64,000 nucleotides of DNA from Adineta steineri (taxonomy: Eukaryota > Rotifera > Eurotatoria > Adinetida > Adinetidae): contig CAJNOI010000045.1 in assembly GCA_905250115.1 (NCBI GenBank), positions 124,001 to 188,000 on the forward strand, written 5' to 3'. Shown here piece after piece: positions 38,020 to 49,463 of the stretch. The position numbers and the translations under genes were made by a program. The notes below the pieces were generated by a model. It had not been told where the DNA came from. It did not search any database and saw only the letters and a list, made by a program, of their open reading frames with translations. Position 1 is the first letter of the stretch. Each line of letters starts with the position of its first letter.

Positions 38020-38385
38020 AAACATTGGTCAACTATAATCGGTCAACATTATGATCTTGTTTTAAATGGTTATGAAGTTGGTGGTGGTTCAATTAGAATT
38101 TATGATTCATATTTACAACGTTTTATACTTAATGATATTCTTCATTTACCTATTGAACATTTAGAACATTTATTAAAAGCACTTGAATATGGTGCACCAC
38201 CCCATGGTGGTATTGCACTTGGTTTAGATCGTTTACTTGCATTAGTACTTGAAACTGAACATATTCGAGATGTTATACCTTTTCCAAAAACAAGTATTGG
38301 AAGAGATCTTATGGCTCATGCACCAAGTCAAGTTGAACAATCAGAATTAGATTATTATTTTTTAAAGATAGACAAAAAAAATTAA
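38020..38385 (+). CDS. DARS2: Aspartyl-tRNA synthetase, mitochondrial (bacterial) type, C-terminal part
   Basis: Class II synthetase charging mitochondrial tRNA-Asp. Only the end of the catalytic domain remains: HYDLVLNGYEVGGGSIRIYD, LLKALEYGAPPHGGIALGLD (motif 3, with its catalytic Arg next), then IRDVIPFPKT and GRDLMAHAPS. These are the bacterial/mitochondrial wording, not the cytosolic DARS1. The 5' part is lost in the assembly gap, so this is a partial gene and not necessarily a pseudogene. The first residues after the gap (KHWSTII) do not match my memory of the family and may reflect the gap edge. It is convergent with the calcineurin gene, with 191 bp between stops. Confidence 0.9.
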   Translation, partial: KHWSTIIGQHYDLVLNGYEVGGGSIRIYDSYLQRFILNDILHLPIEHLEHLLKALEYGAPPHGGIALGLDRLLALVLETEHIRDVIPFPKTSIGRDLMAHAPSQVEQSELDYYFLKIDKKN

Positions 38386-38576
38386 TTAGATTTCTACAAA
38401 ATATCTTTAACAATTTATTTTTTTCTTTCAGATATTTCATATTTTACTCATGAGAAATCAACAACAATCAAATTTTTATTTTGTTTTATTTTATTGTTAA
38501 ATTAAAATTAGTTTATTGGTTAATAAAAAATATGTTAAAATAAGTAATTGAATGTTTATATTGTTTATTAATATAA

Positions 38577-40094
38577 TTAAGTTGATGGTCGTCGTTCAAA
38601 TATTTGATCTAATTGTAAAGCTTGATCATAATCTTTAATTCGTCCTTTTTCAGCTTCATGAACTAATGCCTTGACATCTGGTCGAGCTAATAATTCTTTA
38701 TAAGCTTTATAAGATGGTGTAAGACCACGTAAATTAAGTGCAATATTATTTGTTTTTTTCACTTCCTTATATGCATGCTCCATTGATTCAATTAATTTCT
38801 TTTTCTTTAATAATTCCATACCAGTTTTGTCCATACGACCATCATCTGCAGCTAATTCGTCAGGTGAATACATATTAAGAAACGAAAGAAGAAGTTGTGT
38901 AGCAAAATAAACAATACATCGTTCACCCAATTGAAATCCTATAATAATAATAATAATAATCATTGAAAAAGAAAAATATTTCATTTATTTTTTTACCATT
39001 TTCATAATTTGGTAAAACGAATGGATGCCCATGTGGTTGAATATGTATAACAGATAATTTTTGATCTGGACTAATTTTAAGTATAGCCGCAACATTATTA
39101 TATGTATCACAGTAATTCGGTGCTGAAAAAAGTGAAATAACAACAGGAAAATTTGTACGAGATGATTTTCGAAACCATCGTACACCATCTTTTTGGACTT
39201 CATGTCCGCGTATTATTGATAAGAGATTATTTCGTAAAAGAAAATCTCGACATGCATAATATGAAAAAAAATAGGAACAACCACGAACATTATTTGCTTT
39301 AAAATTTGGTTGTGCATCACTAACTGTATCAAAATCTTCACTTGGATCAGACCAAAGTAAATCACATAATGGACCTGAATGAGGCGTTTCTTTAAAACGA
39401 TCAAGATTTGCAATGTCTTCTAATGTTTGAATATCAGGTGATATACCGGCATGCATACAGAGAAAACGTGAATCAACATGAGCACATATAGGTAATGCAT
39501 CGAAAGCATTCATACAAGCATTGTACAATGCTTTTGAACAATATTTCTTTTCACATTCTAATTTAAATTGAAATGCTTTTGTCATTTGACGAGTTTCATG
39601 ATTTCTTTGATAGAAATAAAACAAAAAGATGATTTTATATATTAATCTTAGGAAAATATAACATACCCACGAAGTAAATTAATATTATTGGGATATTTAA
39701 TTTTGAGTGCAAATAATAAAAATATACATTCACATTCAAATTGACCTCGATCAACATAATCACCTAAGAATAAATAACGAGTTTTAGCTGGATCACCACC
39801 AGCTGCTAATATTGTTAATAGATCATAAAATTGTCCATGTATATCAGCAACAATAGTTACTGGTCGTTGAACAACTAATATATTTGGTTCACGTTCGAAG
39901 ATATTTCGAGCAAGTTCAACAAGACGTAAAGCACATCTTTCATCAAGACGACCTTCATCTTGTAAATGTTTTGTTAAACGGCTAATAGATGGTAAACCAG
40001 TTGATGGATCAAATAATCTCTCTTCAGTTAATAAACTTGTTCGAGGATATGGAATTGAATTTATTTGACGATCAGGAGGTGGAGGATTATCCAT
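38577..40094 (-). CDS. Calcineurin A-like (PP2B) catalytic subunit, divergent
   Basis: Calcium/calmodulin-dependent Ser/Thr phosphatase catalytic chain. Exons are 40094-39667, 39604-38997 and 38938-38577. Metal-site motifs are complete: ADIHGQFYDLL, LFLGDYVDRGQ, LLRGNHE (formed across the first splice), the His of IIRGHEVQ and SAPNYCDTYNN. The segment FQLGERCIVYFATQLLLSFL corresponds to the calcineurin B-binding helix, and LNLRGLTPS to the element before the C-terminal regulatory region. The last residues YDQALQLDQIFERRP resemble the autoinhibitory helix. There are two substitutions of note: GDxHG is ADIHG, and the usual HGGLSP is HAGISP. No tail follows the autoinhibitory-like helix. It could be a second, specialised calcineurin A; the canonical copy is not in this window. 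Confidence 0.88.
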
Positions 40095-41398
40095 TATTAT
40101 TTGCAAGTACAAAGTATCGATATGGTTGATGAGTACGTAAGACTCAAAGACGTATTTTACGATATAATAAAAATGTAAAAAAACAACGATTAGCGCACAT
40201 GAATAACTATTTTGTATTATGATTCTTTCGTTCTGTGTCAGTATAGATCGATTTTGTTTTTTTTTCTGTTTTTCTTTTATGTTCTAAATTTCTATTTTTG
40301 TATGCATATAACATAAAAATATTCATCTTTTTTTTTTGTACACAGGTGGTGCAAATAAATGAAACGGAGAGGTTGTTTTTGATTTGATCAAAATAAGAAT
40401 TATAACATAATAAATGTGCGGTTGATAAAACCTAAATTTTTCCCTTAATGGTAACCAATACTCATTAACCTTGATTTATGTGAGGCTATTATGAAGAAAA
40501 AACGATGTGACTACGATAAACAAATAGGCTATTGACAAAAACCTCCTAAAATATATCTTATAGAATTTTTTCAACAAGTGATGTCATTGTGTTGATTCAA
40601 TGCAAAAGGAGCAGTTGATCGTTATGTATAAAGAATACGTTACGTACCTATCCTCAAATTTTATTATTATATTCTCAATTTGGATTAGAAATTGAAGTAG
40701 TTTGTGATGTCTATAACATAAGTACTTATCATTTGACCTTCGATGTACTGTTGAGAGTAACGTCAAAGACTATTTCAGATCTTTTGTTAGAAATTCTACA
40801 AAAATATGAAAATCACAATTTATGCATAGCTTTCCGTATACTTATAAATAGCATAATTTATTCTAACGTTTCAATTTTGACGTATATAATATTTGTTAAT
40901 TATTTTGTGAATCTCTACTCAACATAAAAAACTTTTAGGAGTTTATTGAGGCGTATTGAAAAAAATTAATTTTTTGATATAACCAAAAAGATATAGTAAC
41001 ATCGTGTGCATGACAATCTAATAGAAAATGCTCGATTCGGTGATCAGTTTTTCCTTAAAAAGATAGAGAGTGCCTGTTTCTCTTCAAAGGGATCGGCAAG
41101 CTTCTCATCTATTTATTTTATTGTCTATGAATAATATTTTCTTGTTTTTGATTTGTTAAAACTTCTTTTTCCTGCTGATAAAAAAGAAGACACAAGGGAA
41201 AGAACTATAATTGTATATCTACCTACGAGTTCTCTTAATTAAGATCAAAGATAAAACACTTTTTCTAGTACATCAATCAGAGATGAATTCTTATATCAGC
41301 TAAATTATACTTGACGGAAATAGACAAACATTTCTCACTCATATAAACTGTTATATTAATAAAAGTTAGTGACATTATTTCACTTTCTGTTTTCAAAT
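40095..41398. other. Intergenic region, core/accessory transition
   Basis: About 1.3 kb between calcineurin and the GPCR, AT-rich, with no gene seen. To its left all genes look like conserved core genes. To its right the content is tandem families and repeats. Confidence 0.5.
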
Positions 41399-42472
41399 AT
41401 GTCATCTGTTACTGTGGATACCATCAATTTCGCTTCTACTCAAGTGTTACTATATGGTCATCTTTGTATAATTATTACTGGTTTCTTTGGTAACTCTATC
41501 AATATTATAATATTTTCATCAAAAAATTATAGAACTAATCCATGTTCTATCTATTTTTTGACAACAGAAATAAGTAATTGTTTGGCAATTCTAATATATC
41601 TTCTACCAACTGTTGTCGGTTTAATCAATGGTAAAAATGGTACAGAAAGTTATCTATGGTGGTGTAAACTGATGTATTATCTAGGTGATACTTTTTATAC
41701 CTTCATGGTTATAGCATTATGTCTAGCATCTATTGATCGATATCACTCTACTAGTCGCATTGCCTCACGTCGGGAACGAAGTTCAATGAAAATAGCTAAA
41801 ATTTCAATTTTAATTGCAATCTTTGTGTCTCTTCTAGTGTCGATACCTGACTTAATGTATTGGTATATCGATAATAGTTTTGATGAACCAATGTGTATTA
41901 ATGTGTCTGTAATTTACAATTTTTATTTTACATATTTCATTGGTTTCATTATATCCGCATTCCTACCTATTATTGTTTTGACGATTTTTGGTGTTCTTAC
42001 CTATCGAAATCTGAAAAGTATGCATCAAGTGAACCCTCGTAATACAAGAGCCGCTACAAATGTTACAACATCCGTATTCACCGTTACTAAGATCTCTGCT
42101 ATAAAAAATGATGGCAATAACGCTCATATTTCTGTAGATCAACGTCAGACGCAGAAGATGAACATCAAGAAACAAAATATCGACAGACAATTTTCGATAA
42201 TCCTAATTTTACAGATTCTATTCTTCTCTTTGGCGACTATTTCTCCATGCGTCAGGCTTATTTATTCAACTGTAACAGCAAACGATATAAAAAGTGATAT
42301 GAGTCAAGCGATTGAAGGACTCTTTTCAGCTATAAGTTATGTTCTTGGTCTTACACCTGTCTGCACTAGTTTCTACATTTATTATCTTTTATCTTCAGCA
42401 TATCGACAAAATGTAAAGAAGATATTCTTAAAGAGAACACAAATACGGATTGGAACAATAATTACCACGTAA
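41399..42472 (+). CDS. Rhodopsin-like GPCR, single exon
   Basis: Seven-TM receptor of class A, about 357 residues, with no intron. The ATG at 41399 is chosen because the longer frame would start at a non-ATG codon. Marks include the TM1 Asn in GFFGNSINIIIF, Cys at the head of TM3 (WWCKLMYY), IDRYHS at the end of TM3 (DRY box) and the paired Cys in ECL2 (EPMCINV). A long basic third intracellular loop is rich in Thr, Asn and Lys, and TM7 has TPVCTSFYIYY in place of NPxxY. The TM6 CWxP motif is absent (SLATISPC instead). These changes fit the lineage-specific intronless receptors common in rotifers and other invertebrates (inference). The ligand is unknown. Confidence 0.85.
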   Translation: MSSVTVDTINFASTQVLLYGHLCIIITGFFGNSINIIIFSSKNYRTNPCSIYFLTTEISNCLAILIYLLPTVVGLINGKNGTESYLWWCKLMYYLGDTFYTFMVIALCLASIDRYHSTSRIASRRERSSMKIAKISILIAIFVSLLVSIPDLMYWYIDNSFDEPMCINVSVIYNFYFTYFIGFIISAFLPIIVLTIFGVLTYRNLKSMHQVNPRNTRAATNVTTSVFTVTKISAIKNDGNNAHISVDQRQTQKMNIKKQNIDRQFSIILILQILFFSLATISPCVRLIYSTVTANDIKSDMSQAIEGLFSAISYVLGLTPVCTSFYIYYLLSSAYRQNVKKIFLKRTQIRIGTIITT

Positions 42473-43325
42473 CTCGGATGTGGATGTGGATATATGAGTA
42501 AAGGTGAAAAGAAGGTGCAATCAAATCTTCACATTCACCACGCGTCCACCAATACTCACACCCTCAAGATGGTTTATTTTAGAGATTCTCGAGTTTTACG
42601 TTGTAGAGTATGTAAATGTTACTTCAACTGAAAGAAAAAAGCTGTGTAAATAAAATTCAGAGAGTTATATATTAATTACAAATATTATATTCACTCCAAG
42701 GATAATGTTTTAGAATATCTTGAATATTAATAAAACATAATTTTAAACAAATCAGTTTTTATAAATAGTATTCTTTTTTTTCAAGAGAATCAACGTGTTA
42801 TTTCTTGTGCATTCTGATCATAACGCGTTTTGTTTGTTAATTTGACACTTCCTGCTCATTATAATTATAACACATTTTGTTTGTCATTGTGGCACTTCCT
42901 GTTCATGCTAGATACAATATAAAAGACTATTTGTATATCCAATATCATAGTTTATTTAATATCAATTTTTCTTTACAATGATTGTAGATTTTTTGATTAA
43001 CCTATCACATATTTCTTTTGTTCATTTTTTTACTCATGTGCTCCTGATATATATATATAGATATGTATATGTCGAATAAAAGTGTGGATGCGAGTAACAA
43101 GAAGATGAATTCATAACGACAACCACACTCACTCTCAAGATTTATACCATCTTCTTTGTTTTTCTTTTCCCTTACATTTTCGTTTACTTCCTATTCCTAT
43201 AAAAAGATGACTTGCATCATCTTCTTAACTTTTCTTTTTTATTATTTCAGTTATTACTTCTGTTCTATTTGGAACTGTATTCTCGTGTGTTTATTCAAAC
43301 ATTTAAATACTTATACATTACTCAA
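42473..43325. other. Spacer with GT/AC module and start of tandem unit 1
   Basis: A GT/AC module lies directly after the GPCR stop (42473-42568, right end CACCCTCAAG). From 42581 the sequence begins the block that recurs at 45161 and 48842. A second GT/AC module at about 43085-43141 precedes exon 1 of copy 1. Confidence 0.6.
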
Positions 43326-44560
43326 ATGCAACACAAACTAGGAACCGAAAACATGGTTATGTTCAATAATCTTGATACCCATACTACGAGACGATTAGCG
43401 CCAGATAATGATCCTCAATTACAACGATCTCGTAAAGTTCTCCTCATTATGCTTGGTATCTCTCTTGTAAGTTTTTATTACTTTTTTTTATTAATAATAC
43501 TAAAGTGATGATGAGCACTCTGTAAATCATACATTTCTATTTCATTTAAAATTTATATAAGTTTCTATGATCTAAAAGTTATTAAGAAAAATAATGAAAC
43601 TTTTTTTAAATCTTATAATATTTTAAAATTATTTCACTGAAAACATTCGACCAAACAGATAAAATTGTATTCAATTAAAACTGAATATTTTTCTTCTTGT
43701 AGAATCATTTGACATTGATTGTATATTCGAAGCATTTGATTTTTTACTGATTTTGAATAATAAATTTTGCAGGGTATTTCTTTGGCCTACACATTTGTTC
43801 AAGTCTTAAAAAATACAGGAAATTCACAAACAAATACAAGTGTTGTTGGTTCTATTGTACCAATTGCTTTCTATGGCTTTGGGTTGTTGGTCAGCTATAG
43901 ATATTCGGAAACAGGCTTACGTGTGGTATGTAATATTATTTGATTTTTTTCCCGATACAAATTCTATAAAAAATATTCAACATAAAACTTAATACGGTTT
44001 GTTTTGAGAAAGTGAATGTTATTTTTCATTTCGAGAAAACTTTAGAACTTCGATTTTATTGCTAAAACTTAACTTTTGTTTCTATAGTACAGATATATAT
44101 ATATATATATATCAAAACTTTAGTAAATAGTTACTCAAAATTAAAAAAAATGAAATATTCGAATTAAAACTGATCTTTGTTTTTCGCCTGTAGTTCGCTT
44201 GTCTGGGTGCGGTCACGGTCATTTTTATGGGTATTGGACTTGAATTGATTTTCCGGAGGTTTGTAGTAGATTTAACCGTTGCAGGTGCTGCTTTCAGTGC
44301 TATAGACTCAGTTAATAACAACTCAACTGCTCTACATTCTGCTGCCAAGACTAACATAAAAAACATGATGGTTAAACTTTTAGTATATATGATCATTTAT
44401 TTGATTGTATATACTAGTTTTTTCATTTTGCAAGTAAGTATCCGGTGTCTTTTCTTTCTATTAATACTAAATTTCGATTCCTTTGCAGATAATTATTGTC
44501 AAGTTCGCTGTCAAGTTCGCCAGACTCATCAAGGAAAATCAAGTCACTGTACAAATCTAA
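43326..44560 (+). CDS. Four-TM small membrane protein, tandem copy 1
   Basis: No known family recognised. Exons are 43326-43466, 43773-43925, 44194-44433 and 44489-44560, giving 201 residues. The N terminus is hydrophilic (MQHKLGTENMVMFNNL) with a basic anchor before TM1 (QRSRKVLLIMLGISLG). TM2 is VPIAFYGFGLLVSYRYSETG, the most conserved part. TM3 is CLGAVTVIFMGIGLELIF. A loop of about 45 residues with NNS and AAK words leads to TM4 (LLVYMIIYLIVYTSFFILQ) and a basic cytosolic end (FAVKFARLIKENQ). All introns are phase 0. The GFGLLVSYRYSxTGLRV motif is shared by all three copies and may define a family. Confidence 0.82.
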
Positions 44561-45680
44561 TTTTTTTTCTTGGAAAAATATGTCGTTCTGAATGTTTTGT
44601 TTAATATCTAGTTACTGAATTCCAATTTCTTTGCTTCTTAAAGTGTATAAAATAAATCTTCATTTTTTTTTGGTATTGTCAAGTGTAATTTTCAATCGAA
44701 TAAATGCTTATTATCTCAAATATTTTCAAACTATAATGAGAGTAGATTGGCGTAAATGTAGAATATTTTCTTTACTTATAACACAGACTCAAACCAGTAT
44801 TTATCCGTTCTCATCCACCCTAGAATGTACTATATATCTATTTAAAATGTCGATTAATGACATTTTACTTTAGCCTATCGAGTTATAATAAAAAACACAA
44901 TCAAATGAGCCAACAATATATTTTAATTCTTTAAACTTACTAATCGTTATACATCTGAGTGTGGTGAGTCTAGTATACATCACTCATACTCTTAAAATAT
45001 CAGTCAGTCTAGTTTAGAAACTATAAAGCACAAACAAAAAACTATATATATTGGCAATGATGATGACATATACATATTTGCAAACAAAATATGTATAAAA
45101 TCTGTTTTAATTATAGCATACGAGCTATGTCTTCATAAAACATGATTCTGTTTATTTTTGAGATTCTCAAATTTTGCGTTCTACAGTATATAAATGCTAT
45201 GTCGTCTGGAAAAGAAAAACGATACAAATAAAATCCAGAGAGTTATATATTAATTACAAATATCATATTATACTCCGAAAATAATGTTTCAGAATATCTT
45301 AAATATTTATAAAGCATAATTTTAAACAGATCAGTTTTTATAAGTAATACTCTTTTTTTTTCCCTAAGAGATTCAACGTGATATTTCTTATTCATTCTAA
45401 TTATAACACGTTTTGTTTGTCGTTGTGGCATTTCCTGTTCATGCTAAATGTAATATAAAAGAGTATTTATATATGAAAATATCATGATTTATTTAATATC
45501 AATTTTTCTTTACAATGATTGTGCATTGTTGATTAATCTATCATATATTTCTTTTGTTCATTTTTTACTCGTACGCCCCCTGATATATAAAGATATGTAT
45601 ATGTCGAATAAAAGTGTGGATGTGAGTAAAGAAAAGATGAATCGACAACGATAACCACACTCACTCTCAAGATTTACATC
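44561..45680. other. Spacer between copies 1 and 2
   Basis: 3' flank of unit 1, the unit boundary near 45160, the 5' flank of unit 2, and a GT/AC module at about 45613-45672. It ends at the left target duplication of the hAT element. No separate gene. Confidence 0.6.
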
Positions 45681-46422
45681 CAGGGTTGCCAGATGCTATA
45701 GTTGAAAATCCGGAAATTTTTTCTCAAAATCCGGAAAAAATCCGAAAAGATTTTTAGAGACCATTTTAGTTTATTAAACTTCAGTTTCTCAATCAAAATA
45801 TCAATGGTCTTGTTCTAAATCTCCAAAAAATATATATTTCAATGAAAAAAATGTCAGAACATAGTGAACTTAATAAATAATAAACCATAAACTATACATT
45901 TACATGTTAGATAATACGTTGTTTTTCTAATACAATATTTTTCACTAGAGTGAATAAGTTTTAACAGATCCGGTTTCGATAGAAAAAAGTCATAAACTTG
46001 TGTACAAGATATAGGTGCATTTAAACGAATTTTCAACTCAGCCGCAATAAGATCTGTTGACATTCTATTCCTTTGATCAGACATTCTGAATTTGAAAAAG
46101 AAGGATAACATTAAAATAGAAGCGACTTTTTTTACTATTGTTAATAGATTACATAAGAAAAAGTATAGACTAGGACGGAAAAGACAATTAGTCGTCTAAA
46201 GACTAATAGAAGGAAGCACAAAACCACCATTAAATCAATAAAAGTTTCTAAAATATAAATAAAAATATATATGAATAGCTAAAATGCAATTTTTTAAATG
46301 AAAAATATCCTAAACCGGAAAAAAACAGGTAAACTTTCAAAATCCGGATATCCCCCCAGAAATCCGGAAAAAATCTGAAAATCCGGAAGAAATCTGAAAA
46401 TCCGGAAGAAATGGCAACCCTG
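45681..46422 (-). mobile_element. Internally deleted hAT-type DNA transposon, 742 bp
   Basis: The termini CAGGGTTGCCA and TGGCAACCCTG are exact inverted repeats. The element is flanked by an 8-bp direct duplication TTTACATC (45673-45680 and 46423-46430), the target-site length of hAT elements. Multiple AATCCGGA words lie just inside both ends, as hAT subterminal motifs often do. Units 1 and 3 show the empty site (TTTATACC and TTTATATC in the same context), so the insertion came after the triplication. A minus-strand remnant of a transposase end lies inside and is listed separately. Too short to encode a full transposase, so it must be non-autonomous. Confidence 0.9.
45854..46084 (-). pseudogene. 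hAT transposase C-terminal remnant
   Basis: The minus-strand frame from 46084 reads MSDQRNRMSTDLIAAELKI and continues with ISCTQVYDFFLSKPDLL. This resembles the last part of the hAT dimerisation domain, where R-N-R-[ML]-S precedes a helical segment. The catalytic region is missing. It is carried inside the 742-bp element. The call rests on a short stretch and is moderate. Confidence 0.5.
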
Positions 46423-46615
46423 TTTACATCATCTTCCTTCTTTTTCTTTTTCTTTTTCTTTTTCTTTATATTCTCGTTTACTTCCTACAAAAAGATGACT
46501 TGCATCATCTTCTTAATTTTTCTTTTTTATTATTTCAGTTATTACTCGTATTTTATTTGGAACTGTATTCTCGTGCATTTGTTCAAACATTTAAATACTT
46601 GCATATTTCACTCAA

Positions 46616-48249
46616 ATGCAACACGAATTAGGAACCGAAAACATGGTTATGTTCAATAATCCTGATAATCCTACTACGAGATCATTGGCGCTAGTTAAAG
46701 ATCTTAAAGTACAAAGACCTCGTATAGTTCTCCTCAGTGTGCTTGGTATTTGTCTTGTAAGTTTTTATTATTGTTTTTTATTAATAATATAAAAGTGACG
46801 ATGAAACGATCTCTAAATCATAAATTTCTATTTCATTTAAAATTTATATAAGCTTCTATGGTCTAAAAGTTATTAAGAAAAATAATAAAACTTTTTTAAA
46901 GCTTTGTGATATTTCGAAACTATTTCAATAAAAACATTCGACTAAACAGATAAAATTGTATTCAATTAAAACTGAATATTTTTATTCGAGATTCTGGAAA
47001 TGTATAAAACTTAATCATTGATCGAAAAATACTAACTCATCTTATTTTGATAAAACAAAAAGTTCGGAAAATTTCTTTTTTGAATACTTTCACCAAGACA
47101 CAATTTTTCAGCATAGAAATGAATTAGATTTTTGATTATTATCATGAGACGGACACTTATAATTTAACATGAACTAATCCACATTATTCTAAATAAGAAT
47201 GAAAATTAATCTATTTTATACATAATCTGAATGATCTTTGAGAGAAAATCGTGTTAATGGTCAACAAAATAAATAGCTGACAGAACTAATTGCATCTGGG
47301 AGTAGCATTCCAGTATATACATCAGGAAACTTTATTAAGAGTTTTGAGAATCTAGATCGAGATCTAAAAAAAACTAATCTTTTCAAGATTTTGTCATTTC
47401 CGACTATAAATATTCTTCTTCTTGTAGAATCATTTGACGTTGACTGTATATTCGAAGTGTTTGATTTTTTACTAATTCTGAATAATAATTTTTGCAGGGT
47501 ATTTTTGTGATCAGCACATTGGCTGAAATCGCCAACTATGAAGAAAATTTACAAAAAAATACAGAAGTTGTTATTTCTATTGTGTTTATTGCTTTTTATG
47601 GCTTTGGATTATTGGTCAGCTATAGATATTCGGAAACCGGCTTACGCGTGGTATGTAATATTATTTGACTTTTTCCGATACAAATTATATAAAAAAGACA
47701 TTTGACATAAAACTGAATACGGTTTGTTTTGATAAGATTTTACTGATCAATTTCGAAACAATAAATCTTATTTTTTATTTCAAAAAACATCTAAAACTTA
47801 GACTTTATTGGTAAAACTTAACTCTTGTTTTTATAGTAAAGACATATATATATATCAAAATTATAGTAAATAGTCACACAAAATTAAAAAAAAACATGAA
47901 ATGTTCGAATTAAAACTGATCTTTGTTTTTCGCCTTTAGTTCGCTTGGTTGAGTATAATCATGGTTGGTTTGATAGGAATCGGGCTTGCATGGCTTATCC
48001 CGGATACTGTACGAAGTGTGCTCGTTATAGACGTTGCGTTGAACGGAAAAAGCACGATGGCTAGATTTTTAGAAATTATATTCAAACTTTTTATTCCGTG
48101 TCTTGGTTTTTTCATTTTGACAGTAAGTATTCACTGTCTTTTATTTCTATTAATACTATATTTCGATTTCTTTGCAGATAGTTATTGTCCGATTCGCTTT
48201 CAAGTTGGCTAGACTCATTGAGCAAAACAGAGTCATTGGACAAGTTTAA
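46616..48249 (+). CDS. Four-TM small membrane protein, tandem copy 2
   Basis: Same layout as copy 1. Exons are 46616-46756, 47498-47650, 47940-48122 and 48178-48249, giving 183 residues. Exon 3 is 57 bp shorter than in copies 1 and 3: the extracellular loop between TM3 and TM4 is reduced (WLIPDTVRSVLVIDVALNGK). The first intron is about 740 bp, against about 300 bp in copy 1. The conserved YGFGLLVSYRYSETGLRV stretch is intact, TM4 becomes IIFKLFIPCLGFFILT, and the tail reads IVIVRFAFKLARLIEQN. No stop or frameshift was found, so I treat it as functional but fast evolving. Confidence 0.78.
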
Positions 48250-49463
48250 TTTTTTTACTTCGAAGAATATGCCATTTTGAACGTTTTATTCAAATTTCTA
48301 GTTGCTGAATTCGAATTTCTTTACTTCTCAAAGCTTATAAAACAAATACTCATTTTTTTTTGTATTATCGAGTATAAGTTTTAATCGAACAAATGCTTAT
48401 TATCTCAAATATTTTCAAACTATGATGAGAGTAGATTGGCGTAAATGTAGGATATTTCCTTTACTTATAACACATACCCAAACCAACATCCATCTGGCGT
48501 CACTCACCCTAGAATGTACTATATATCTATTTAAAATGTCGATTAATGACATTTCACTGTAGCCTATCGGCTTATAATAAAAACGACAGTCAAATGTGTC
48601 AACAATATATTTTAATTCTTTAAACTTACTAATCGTTATACATCTGAGTGTGATGAGTCTAATATACATTACTCATTCTCTTAAAATTTCATTTATTGTA
48701 CTTCAAAAACTAAAGTACAAACAAGAAAATATTGAGAATGATGATGACATATACATATTTGCAAATAAAATATGGATAAAATCTGTTTTAATTATAGCGT
48801 ACGAGCTATGTCTTCATAAAAAATGATTCTGTTCATTTTCAAGATTCTTAAATTTTGCGTTCTACAGTATATAAATGCTGTGTCCTCTGGAAAAGAAAAG
48901 GTATATAAATAAAATCCAGAGAGTTATATATTAATTACAAATATCCTATTATACTCCGAAAATAATGTTTCAGAATATTTTAAATATTTATAAAGCATAA
49001 TTTTAAACAAATCAGTTTTTATAAGTAGTACTTTTTTTTTCAAGAGAATCAACGTGTTATTTCTTGTTCATTCTAGTTATAACACGTTTTGTTTGTCATT
49101 GTGACACTTTCTGTTCATGCTAGATATAATACAAAAGAGTATTTATATATGAAAATATCATGATTATATTTAATATCAATTTTACTTTACAATGATGGTG
49201 CATTGTTGATTAATCTATCATATATTTCTTTTGTTCATTTTTTACTCGTCCACTTCCGATATATAAAGATATGTGTATGTCGAATAAAAGCGTGGGTGTG
49301 AGCAAAAAAAAGATCGATTCACAGCGATAACCACACTTATCCTCAAAATTTATATCATCTTCTTAATTTTTCTTTTTTATTATTTCAGTTATTATTTCTA
49401 TTTTATTTGGAACTGTATTCTCCAGCGCTTAAGCAGACGTCTAAATACTTGCACATTACTTAA
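48250..49463. other. Spacer between copies 2 and 3
   Basis: Shared 3' flank of unit 2, unit boundary near 48842, 5' flank of unit 3 and a GT/AC module (about 49288-49350). The region carries the intact empty site corresponding to the hAT insertion. No separate gene. Confidence 0.6.

Noticed and set aside
44112-44396. Minus-strand frame over exon 3 of tandem copy 1
   Set aside because: Antisense shadow of a well-supported spliced exon. The same shadow appears in copy 3.
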